From: Flavobacteriales bacterium UBA4585
Lineage (GTDB): Bacteria > Bacteroidota > Bacteroidia > Flavobacteriales > Schleiferiaceae
Assembly: GCA_949487015.1 (NCBI GenBank)
Contig: CATAQZ010000116.1
Span: 1-6,510 of the forward strand
Direction: 5' to 3'
Length of the DNA: 6,510 bases
Positions 1 to 5,960 of this stretch are shown here, piece by piece. Under the pieces are notes generated by a model. The model made no database searches and had not been told where the DNA came from. It was given only the letters and a program-made list of their open reading frames with translations. Both the position numbers and the translations under genes were made by a program. The first letter of the stretch is position 1, and each line of letters starts with the position of its first letter.

Positions 1-51
1 CAAGTTGGACAGGTTGTTGATGCCGTGAAATCAGTGATGTACGTTAAATAA
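1..51 (+). CDS. 3' end of an unidentified protein (partial)
   Basis: Frame 1 is open from the window edge to a TAA at 49-51 and encodes QVGQVVDAVKSVMYVK. The other two plus frames hit stops within about 26 bases. Only 16 residues are visible, so neither family nor function can be assigned. The main support is that an open frame ends shortly before a promoter-like leader and a new gene on the same strand. A chance open frame of this length cannot be excluded. Confidence 0.45.
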   Translation, partial: QVGQVVDAVKSVMYVK

Positions 52-72
52 TCAAGTCGATTTAATTCAAGG

Positions 73-103
73 TTCGAACGAACGACTCAAAGACTTATAT
101 TTG
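73..103 (+). promoter_or_regulatory. Predicted Bacteroidota-type promoter of hppA
   Basis: TATATTTG at 96-103 is an exact match to the Bacteroidota housekeeping -7 consensus TAnnTTTG. The -33 element (consensus TTG) is only approximate: TTC at 73-75, 20 bases upstream of the -7 box, inside the palindrome GTTCGAAC (72-79). Transcription would start at about 107-111, giving hppA a leader of roughly 50 nt. The -7 match is seen directly; the start site is inferred. Confidence 0.55.
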
Positions 104-132
104 CAGCCCTTTCCGTTTTACGGGAGGGGCTG
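104..132 (+). promoter_or_regulatory. Stem-loop at the start of the hppA leader
   Basis: CAGCCCTTTCCG (104-115) pairs with CGGGAGGGGCTG (121-132) over 12 positions, two of them G-U, around a 5-base loop TTTTA. It is followed by ATTATTTA rather than a clean T run, so it makes a poor intrinsic terminator for the upstream gene. It begins directly after the predicted -7 box. It would therefore lie at the extreme 5' end of the hppA transcript, possibly losing a few bases of its 5' arm, where it could protect the mRNA or affect expression. Terminator and leader-hairpin roles cannot be separated from sequence alone. Confidence 0.5.
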
Positions 133-157
133 ATTATTTAAATCAAACCATAAGAAA

Positions 158-2683
158 ATGGAAAACATGCTTTTATTGATACCCGTATTCGGTATTGTTG
201 GTCTAATCTACATGTTCGTTTTACGCAATTGGGTTGTAAAACAAGATTCAGGCTCAGAAAAAATGACAAAGTTAGCAGCCTACATTAAAGAAGGCGCTTT
301 GGCATTCTTAAACGCGGAATACCGCATTTTGGCAATCTTCGTTGTAGTGGCAGGTGCCCTTCTCGGAATTGTTTCTTCTATCGTTGAAACCACACACTGG
401 TTCATCGTTGTTGCATTCGTTATTGGTGCTGTATTCTCTGCGGTAGCAGGAAACATAGGAATGCGTATCGCAACAGATTCTAACGTTAGAACTACAGAGG
501 CCGCTCGTACCTCTTTACCGCAAGCGTTGAAAGTATCTTTCCGCGGTGGTACTGTAATGGGATTAGGCGTAGCCGGTCTTGCAGTTTTCGGTCTAGGTAT
601 ATTATTTATAATCTTAACAAACTGGTTCATTACTGGTGAGGACACGTTCTACAACGAGATGACTGTTGTTCTTGAAGCGCTCGCAGGTTTCTCGCTTGGT
701 GCTGAATCTATCGCGTTGTTTGCTCGTGTAGGTGGTGGTATCTACACGAAAGCTGCTGATGTTGGTGCTGACCTTGTAGGTAAAGTTGAAGCAGGTATTC
801 CTGAAGATGATCCTCGCAACCCTGCGACTATTGCAGATAACGTGGGTGATAATGTCGGTGATGTTGCTGGTATGGGTGCCGATTTGTTTGGTTCTTATGT
901 AGCAACGGTATTGGCTTCTATGGTTCTAGGAAACTATGTGATTAATGATAATTTGATCAGTACAGGCAATTTCCTTGACAACCACGGTCCTATCATGCTT
1001 CCTATGATGATTGCTGGTGTAGGAATTATTTTCTCTATCATCGGTACATTCTTCATTCGCATTAAAGACAACAGTGCTAAAGAGCCGGAAGTACAACGTG
1101 CATTAAACATGGGTAACTGGGTATCTATTATTCTTACGGGTATCGGTTCATACGTATTGATCCAGATGTTGCTGCCTGAAACTTTGAGCATGAAGTTCTT
1201 TGGTGAAGGTTTCAAAGACGTTACACGCAATGCCATATTCGGTGCTGTTATCGTAGGTCTTGTAGTAGGTGCGTTAATCTCTTATTTCACAGAATACTAC
1301 ACAGGGTTAGGTAAAAAACCAATTTTAGATATCGTTCAAAAATCAGCTACCGGTGCTGCGACAAATATCATCGCAGGTTTGGGAGTAGGTATGATTTCAA
1401 CTTTCGCACCTATCCTTCTATTTGCAGGTGCAATCTGGTCTTCGTATGCTTTTGCAGGCTTCTACGGTGTAGCTATTGCTGCTTCAGCAATGATGGCAAC
1501 GACTGCTATGCAGTTGGCTATTGATGCATTTGGTCCTATCGCTGATAATGCAGGTGGTATTGCTGAAATGAGCGAATTACCAGAAGAGGTACGTGAGCGT
1601 ACTGATATTTTAGATTCTGTAGGTAATACTACTGCGGCAATCGGTAAAGGGTTCGCTATTGCTTCTGCAGCATTGACTGCTTTGGCGCTATTCGCGGCCT
1701 TCGTAACCTTCACAGGTATTGACGGTATCAACATCTTTAAAGCTCCAGTTCTTGCGATGCTATTCGTAGGGGGTATGGTTCCTGTAGTGTTCTCGGCTCT
1801 TGCTATGAATGCAGTAGGTAAAGCAGCCATGGAAATGGTGAAAGAGGTACGTCGTCAGTTTAAAGAGATTCCAGGTATTATGGAATACAAAGCGGAACCA
1901 GAATACGATAAATGTGTTGCAATCTCAACAGAGGCTTCTTTGAAAGAAATGATGTTGCCAGGTGCGATGACTATCATCTTCCCACTAGTTGTAGCATTCT
2001 TACCTATGGCCTTTGGTTACACGGGTCAAGAAGCTGCTGAAATGCTAGGTGGTTACATGGCCGGTGTTGCTGTATCAGGTGTTCTTTGGGCAATCTTCCA
2101 AAACAACGCTGGTGGTGCTTGGGACAACGCTAAGAAGTCCTTTGAGGCCGGTGTTATGATTGACGGTGAAATGACGTACAAAGGTTCTGAAGCGCACAAG
2201 GCGGCAGTAACTGGTGATACTGTTGGTGATCCATTCAAGGATACTTCAGGTCCATCGATGAACATCTTAATTAAGTTGACTTGTTTGGTCGGTCTTGTGA
2301 TCGCACCAATCTTGGGAGACGGGCACGACACGCATAGTGAAGTTGCATCAGCAGCACCTGTTGAGCTTCGTCAAGAAGTCATGAAAATGAAACTTAAAGG
2401 TGCTGAGGCAATGGTTCACGGCCCCGTGTTTGAAGGACCTGTTTCTGTCGATTTAGATGTCGCAGTAAACAATGAGCAACTTACTGAATCGCTCATGAAA
2501 ATCAGTTCTGAAGACGGCTCGTTCGAAGCTACGTTTAAAGGCATTGAAGGAATTTTCGATGGAATGATGTTCCATGCATCAGGCATTGTGAGCCTTGAGT
2601 CTGGAGAAGAATTCAGAGGTGAGGCCGATTTTGTTCGCGATGAAGAAGGCGGCATATTAGATTTTAATATCGCCATTCAATAA
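158..2683 (+). CDS. hppA: Membrane-integral K+-dependent pyrophosphatase (ion-pumping HppA)
   Basis: This protein hydrolyses pyrophosphate at the cytoplasmic face of the inner membrane and couples it to cation export. It shows the usual sixteen hydrophobic helices between about residues 4 and 720. The family motifs are present: DVGADLVGKVE (201-211), the Mg-PPi binding run DPRNPATIADNVGDNVGD (218-235), a second acidic site around IDAFGPIADNAGG (455-467), NNAGGAWDNAKK (649-660) and TGDTVGDPFKDTSGPS (685-700). GNTTAAIGKG (489-498) has Ala493 and Gly496, as in K+-dependent enzymes; K+-independent ones carry Lys and Thr there. The helix 6 glutamate, expected three residues after Asp242, is Gly245. 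A glutamate appears instead at 183 in helix 5 (GAESIALF, usually GASSIALF), which suggests a Flavobacterium-type H+ pump. Residues 721-841 extend well beyond the usual C-terminus. ATG 158 was chosen because the first helix follows at once; ATG 167 is a possible alternative. There is no Shine-Dalgarno, as expected in this phylum. The gene appears monocistronic, with its own promoter and a strong terminator. Confidence 0.97.
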   Translation: MENMLLLIPVFGIVGLIYMFVLRNWVVKQDSGSEKMTKLAAYIKEGALAFLNAEYRILAIFVVVAGALLGIVSSIVETTHWFIVVAFVIGAVFSAVAGNIGMRIATDSNVRTTEAARTSLPQALKVSFRGGTVMGLGVAGLAVFGLGILFIILTNWFITGEDTFYNEMTVVLEALAGFSLGAESIALFARVGGGIYTKAADVGADLVGKVEAGIPEDDPRNPATIADNVGDNVGDVAGMGADLFGSYVATVLASMVLGNYVINDNLISTGNFLDNHGPIMLPMMIAGVGIIFSIIGTFFIRIKDNSAKEPEVQRALNMGNWVSIILTGIGSYVLIQMLLPETLSMKFFGEGFKDVTRNAIFGAVIVGLVVGALISYFTEYYTGLGKKPILDIVQKSATGAATNIIAGLGVGMISTFAPILLFAGAIWSSYAFAGFYGVAIAASAMMATTAMQLAIDAFGPIADNAGGIAEMSELPEEVRERTDILDSVGNTTAAIGKGFAIASAALTALALFAAFVTFTGIDGINIFKAPVLAMLFVGGMVPVVFSALAMNAVGKAAMEMVKEVRRQFKEIPGIMEYKAEPEYDKCVAISTEASLKEMMLPGAMTIIFPLVVAFLPMAFGYTGQEAAEMLGGYMAGVAVSGVLWAIFQNNAGGAWDNAKKSFEAGVMIDGEMTYKGSEAHKAAVTGDTVGDPFKDTSGPSMNILIKLTCLVGLVIAPILGDGHDTHSEVASAAPVELRQEVMKMKLKGAEAMVHGPVFEGPVSVDLDVAVNNEQLTESLMKISSEDGSFEATFKGIEGIFDGMMFHASGIVSLESGEEFRGEADFVRDEEGGILDFNIAIQ
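2318..2680 (+). other. Acidic C-terminal extension of HppA (residues 721-841)
   Basis: After the final helix (ending VIAPILG, 714-720) the frame continues for 121 residues, whereas family members usually end near this helix. The tail carries 25 acidic and 8 Lys/Arg residues. It begins with a His/Asp-rich linker (DGHDTHSE) and a short segment that could be helical (about 735-750). It then alternates hydrophobic and polar residues with many glycines, as in a small beta-rich domain (about 755-840). In solved pyrophosphatases the C-terminus faces the periplasm, so this domain should be periplasmic. I do not recognise the fold. The frame is intact with an ordinary TAA stop, so a frameshift artefact looks unlikely. 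Confidence 0.75.
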
Positions 2684-2710
2684 AACGAGTTCAATACTCG
2701 AAAATATGCA

Positions 2711-2741
2711 ACCCCCGGCGCATCGCGCCGGGGGTTTTTTT
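2711..2741 (+). terminator. Intrinsic terminator after hppA
   Basis: ACCCCCGGCGC (2711-2721) and GCGCCGGGGGT (2725-2735) form a perfect 11-bp GC-rich stem with an ATC loop, followed on the plus strand by seven T (2735-2741). It lies 27 bases past the hppA stop, in the gap between two convergent genes. On the minus strand the hairpin is followed by TGCATATTTT, so it may also terminate the peptidase transcript, but less efficiently. Confidence 0.93.
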
Positions 2742-2747
2742 GTGCCT

Positions 2748-4250
2748 TTATTCGGGGAATTTTCCCGCGCTCCACAATTGCATCACTACAGTATAGAAGT
2801 CGACCATTTTATTAAATCCGTCAACAGAAATTCGCTCGTTGGTACCGTGAATTCCGCCAACTTCCTCTGCACTTAGAGCGATAGGAAGGAATCGGTATGT
2901 GTTTTGCGCAAGCCCTTCAAAGTTCTTGCTGTCCGTGCCTCCAATGGTCAAATAGGGACTCACCAAAGCCTCAGGAAAGACGTGTTTTACAGCCTGACCA
3001 ATCTTCACAAAATCCGTATGTTTCGTCGAAGAAGTTGGGCTGGCTCCACCGCCAATAGTATTGTAGGGAGTCGCTGTGCCACCGAATTTGGCCGCGAGCG
3101 CCGCATAGCGTTCGAGGACGTCCTCAGGAGAAGTGCCTGGTAAAATCCGAGTGTTGCACACCACACGGGCGCTCGCGGGCACTACATTATCTTTTATTCC
3201 GGAAGAAATCATGGTAGCCACCGCTGTGTTATTCGTCAAGGCACGTCCGGTATGGCTTTGCTGGTAAATGTTTAGGAGCAGCGGTTCTGTTAGAAATCGG
3301 TTCGCAAAAACTGATTTCAAAGACCAAGGCATTTCTGGTGCGAGGTGCGTAATGAATCCTTCTAGGGGAGCCGAAAATTCGGGCTGAAAGAGTCCGTCGT
3401 TCAATGCATTTGTAAAGGCTACGGCACGTGTAATGGCGGTTTCGGTATTTGGCATACTGCTGTGACCGCCGGCAAGGTTAAAGCTGACCTCTACGCTGAG
3501 GTAGCCTTTTTCGGCAGTCCCAATAAGTGCCACCGGTGTGTCTTTAAGTCCTGGTATACTTCCAGTAGAAATGATCCCGCCTTCATCTAGAATCGCGTCA
3601 AAGCGAAGTCCTTTAGCACGGCAATGGGCTGCAACAACTGCCGCTCCTGCTTTACCGCCAATCTCTTCATCTTGTCCAAAGCAGAAATACAGATGTTGTT
3701 CGGGTTGGAAGCCTGAATATGAAAGTGATTCTATGGTTTCCATCAGTGCAATGAGTGCGCTTTTATCGTCAAGTGTACCCCGTCCATAAATCCATCCTTC
3801 CACGCCACCTGTGGAGTCCGCTAGAAAGTCACCGGAAAACGGAGCTGCTGACCATTCTGTACTACTTTTTCTATCGACAGGGACGACATCTTGATGCGCT
3901 ACAAAGAGGTAGTTTTTAGTTGCCGCTTCGTTGCCAGGCCAATGCAGGAGATAGGTATGCGTACTAAATGTGTCCACTCGTACGGTCTCGAAAACACTAG
4001 GGTATGAGTCACGAAGGAATTGGCCAAAGGCGTCAAAAGTAGCTGTGTCGAGCATTCGGGGATCTTGACTAATAGTCTGAAATTGTATGCTCTTTACCAA
4101 CCGGTCTTGAGCGCCTCGCAATGGAGGAAATACGACGGCTTCTGTTGGTACTTCATAGCGTGCTTGAACGGATTTTAGATTCAAAAGCGGCATAAGACCA
4201 ACGAGAACGGCTGCTAAGAGAACAAGTGTAGATAAAATGTATTTTTTCAC
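2748..4250 (-). CDS. Exported M20 family metallopeptidase (carboxypeptidase S / PM20D1-like)
   Basis: This is a two-zinc hydrolase of family M20 that cleaves a C-terminal peptide or N-acyl amino acid bond. All expected active-site residues are present: ligand His119 and Asp121 in AHQDVVPV, bridging Asp161 in GRGTLDDK, catalytic Glu195 and ligand Glu196 in GQDEEIGG, Asp222 in LDEGG, and ligand His468 in GGIHGTNERI. GGHSS (261-265) marks the lid/dimerisation domain, which runs to about residue 370. The length of 500 fits the CPS1/PM20D1 subgroup, as does the ending IHGTNER. A hydrophobic segment (about 4-23) follows MKK, with a possible signal peptidase site after VQA (28-30); it acts as a signal peptide or membrane anchor. 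The start is GTG at 4250. No in-frame ATG exists between it and the upstream stop at 4314-4316, and starting at Met20 would lose the signal. Substrate cannot be predicted; peptides and N-acyl amino acids are both plausible. It converges with hppA and diverges from the next gene. Confidence 0.92.
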   Translation of the reverse strand: MKKYILSTLVLLAAVLVGLMPLLNLKSVQARYEVPTEAVVFPPLRGAQDRLVKSIQFQTISQDPRMLDTATFDAFGQFLRDSYPSVFETVRVDTFSTHTYLLHWPGNEAATKNYLFVAHQDVVPVDRKSSTEWSAAPFSGDFLADSTGGVEGWIYGRGTLDDKSALIALMETIESLSYSGFQPEQHLYFCFGQDEEIGGKAGAAVVAAHCRAKGLRFDAILDEGGIISTGSIPGLKDTPVALIGTAEKGYLSVEVSFNLAGGHSSMPNTETAITRAVAFTNALNDGLFQPEFSAPLEGFITHLAPEMPWSLKSVFANRFLTEPLLLNIYQQSHTGRALTNNTAVATMISSGIKDNVVPASARVVCNTRILPGTSPEDVLERYAALAAKFGGTATPYNTIGGGASPTSSTKHTDFVKIGQAVKHVFPEALVSPYLTIGGTDSKNFEGLAQNTYRFLPIALSAEEVGGIHGTNERISVDGFNKMVDFYTVVMQLWSAGKFPE

Positions 4251-4277
4251 AGTGGAGTAGTGCTTCGTGAGGATTCG

Positions 4278-4285
4278 TAACTTTG
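4278..4285 (+). promoter_or_regulatory. Predicted -7 promoter element for the 4302 gene and hflX cluster
   Basis: TAACTTTG exactly matches the Bacteroidota -7 consensus TAnnTTTG. Transcription would start near 4289-4293, leaving a very short leader of about 10 nt before ATG 4302. The -33 match is weak: GTG at 4252-4254, with a spacing of 23. It overlaps the region that must also hold the promoter of the divergent peptidase gene. Confidence 0.5.
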
Positions 4286-4286
4286 T

Positions 4287-4294
4287 GAAAAATA
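4287..4294 (-). promoter_or_regulatory. Weak candidate -7 element for the M20 peptidase gene
   Basis: Read on the minus strand, 4294 to 4287 is TATTTTTC, matching TAnnTTTG except for the last base. It lies about 37 bases before the GTG start. No convincing TTG was found at the -33 distance, which falls inside the divergent gene. It is offered only as the best match in the 51-bp gap. Confidence 0.25.
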
Positions 4295-4301
4295 CGAATA
4301 G

Positions 4302-4739
4302 ATGTACACAGGATTACTACACTTGCATCATTGGCTGCCATTTGTCTACTTATTGTTGATGTTGGTGGTTTTGGTTCAGAACTTTTTAGTTTGGAAATCG
4401 GATAACCCGTTCTCAGATAAATTGGCACGTCAAAATAAAATAGCAGTGCTATTAACGCACCTGCAGATCACCATCGGATTAATAATGTTGTTCGGTTTTA
4501 ACCTAGATATGTTCTCTGATATGGGAACGCTTATGGGCGATGCTGGATTGCGATTTAAATATGTAGAGCACCCAACAACCATGATTTTGGCAGCAGTTTT
4601 AATTACTATAGGTAATGCAAAGTCAAAACGCGCGGAAGTTGCTTCGGCCAAAGCTAAATCCGTAGTGGTTTGGTTTGGTATTGGATTGTTCTTAATTGCC
4701 CTGCGTATGCCTTGGGCTGAATTCCTTCAAGGCGCCTAA
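4302..4739 (+). CDS. Small four-helix membrane protein, conserved hypothetical (cytochrome b-like)
   Basis: This 145-residue protein has four likely membrane helices at about 11-31, 48-66, 91-105 and 119-135, separated by short charged loops. It opens with MYTGLLHLHHWL. Histidines lie at 7, 9 and 10 before helix 1, at 53 inside helix 2 (LTHLQITIGL) and at 90 at the head of helix 3 (VEHPTTM). The start sequence, paired histidines and EHP motif resemble a small Bacteroidota membrane family that, from memory, is sometimes labelled cytochrome b; heme binding is unproven. ATG 4302 follows a -7 element closely and no Shine-Dalgarno is visible. Only 15 bases separate its stop from hflX, so co-transcription is likely. 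No function is assigned. Confidence 0.85.
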   Translation: MYTGLLHLHHWLPFVYLLLMLVVLVQNFLVWKSDNPFSDKLARQNKIAVLLTHLQITIGLIMLFGFNLDMFSDMGTLMGDAGLRFKYVEHPTTMILAAVLITIGNAKSKRAEVASAKAKSVVVWFGIGLFLIALRMPWAEFLQGA

Positions 4740-4754
4740 CGGCAGCCCTACTTT

Positions 4755-5948
4755 ATGATTGAGCTTAAGAAAAAGAATACGCTCGAGCGTGAGCGCTGTA
4801 TTCTTATTGGTATCGTTAACCGGGATCAGGACGAAGAGAAGTCAAGAGAATACCTCGAGGAACTTCGCTTTTTAGCCGATACCGCAGGTGCCGATACGGT
4901 TCATATGTTCACTCAAAAGCTATCTCAGTCCAACTCGAGAACGTTCCTGGGTTCTGGTAAAATGGAAGATATCAAAGGCTTTGTAAAAGCAGAGAACATT
5001 GATATGATCATTTTTGACGACGAACTCACCCCTTCTCAGCTAAAGAATATTGAAGCTTTGATGGAAGTGAAGGTCATGGATCGCACAAATTTAATTCTCG
5101 ATATTTTTGCGGCACGCGCGCAAACCTCCTATGCGCGAACGCAAGTAGAATTGGCCCAGTATCAATATTTACTTCCTCGATTGACTAGAATGTGGACGCA
5201 CCTTGAACGTCAAAAAGGGGGAATTGGGATGCGCGGTCCCGGGGAAACGCAGATTGAAACGGACCGTCGTATCATACAACAGAAGATTTCGTTGCTTAAG
5301 AAAAAGTTACAGAAGATCGATGTTCAGATGAGTACGCAACGCGGAAATCGCGGTAAAGTGGTGCGCGTAGCTTTGGTAGGATATACTAATGTTGGTAAAA
5401 GCACGCTTCTCAATTTACTCTGCAAAACCGATGTACTTGCAGAAAACAAGCTATTTGCTACGCTAGACACAACGGTACGCAAAATTAACATCGATAACCT
5501 GCCGCTATTACTTACCGATACCGTGGGTTTTATTCGAAAACTTCCTACCCAATTGGTGGAGAGTTTTAAATCGACCCTTGATGAGGTTCGAGAGGCAGAT
5601 GTGTTGCTTCATGTGGTTGATATTAGCCACCCTAGTTTCATGGACCACATCGAAAGTGTAAATATTATTCTTCAGGAAATTGAGAGCATGGATAAGCCGT
5701 GTATTATGATTTTTAACAAAATCGATGCATTTACTTACAACGAGCCGGATGAATTTGACTTAGAGCTTACTGAAGAGAACTACGATTTAGCACAATGGAA
5801 GCGTACTTGGATGAATAAGGTTGGCGAACGTGCTGTCTTCATTAGTGCGCAAGACAAAAACAATATTGATGAATTGAGAAAAACGTTGTACCGTGTGGCT
5901 GCAGAAATCCATTCGACAAGGTTTCCTTTCAATACCTTTTTATACTAA
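4755..5948 (+). CDS. hflX: Ribosome-associated GTPase HflX
   Basis: HflX is a cytoplasmic Obg-HflX class GTPase that binds 50S and 70S ribosomes and splits stalled ones, notably in stress. Its 397 residues are normal for the family. The order is an N-terminal HflX domain (about 15-113, with FLGSGKMEDI at 64-73), a coiled-coil linker (about 125-195) with the hallmark GGIGMRGPGETQIETDRR (155-172), then the G domain from 202. G motifs are G1 GYTNVGKST (209-217), G2 around FATLDTT (234-240), G3 DTVG (255-258), G4 NKID (321-324) and G5 SAQ (364-366). An acidic insert (about 327-355) sits between G4 and G5. The C-terminal tail is short, ending RFPFNTFLY. No key residue is missing. It lies 15 bases after the small membrane protein and 12 bases before the malic enzyme, so it probably shares their transcript. 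Confidence 0.97.
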   Translation: MIELKKKNTLERERCILIGIVNRDQDEEKSREYLEELRFLADTAGADTVHMFTQKLSQSNSRTFLGSGKMEDIKGFVKAENIDMIIFDDELTPSQLKNIEALMEVKVMDRTNLILDIFAARAQTSYARTQVELAQYQYLLPRLTRMWTHLERQKGGIGMRGPGETQIETDRRIIQQKISLLKKKLQKIDVQMSTQRGNRGKVVRVALVGYTNVGKSTLLNLLCKTDVLAENKLFATLDTTVRKINIDNLPLLLTDTVGFIRKLPTQLVESFKSTLDEVREADVLLHVVDISHPSFMDHIESVNIILQEIESMDKPCIMIFNKIDAFTYNEPDEFDLELTEENYDLAQWKRTWMNKVGERAVFISAQDKNNIDELRKTLYRVAAEIHSTRFPFNTFLY

Positions 5949-5960
5949 TTTTCACTCATT

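Noticed and set aside
70..82. GGTTCGAACG resembles the T-loop of a tRNA.
   Set aside because: The flanks do not form a T-stem, and no acceptor stem or anticodon arm can be drawn around it. It is better read as part of the hppA promoter region.
104..132. The leader stem-loop considered as a riboswitch.
   Set aside because: The leader is only about 50 nt with a single hairpin, and no conserved aptamer core is visible.
280..2676. Several minus-strand open frames of 86-122 codons opposite hppA.
   Set aside because: They lie antisense to a complete, motif-rich gene, show no recognisable domain, and have the Pro/Ala/Ser/Thr-rich composition typical of shadow frames.
2684..2747. The GC-rich inverted repeat considered as a mobile-element end or attachment site.
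   Set aside because: A perfect stem followed by seven T between convergent genes is fully explained as a terminator, and no flanking direct repeat or recombinase gene is present.
2904..3789. Plus-strand open frames of 79 and 83 codons inside the M20 peptidase gene.
   Set aside because: They are antisense to a gene with a full set of catalytic residues, and neither has a family signature or a convincing promoter.
4153..4651. Minus-strand open frames of 91 and 73 codons overlapping the peptidase start and the small membrane protein gene.
   Set aside because: The first overlaps both annotated genes in a different frame and the second is antisense to the membrane protein. Neither resembles a known protein.
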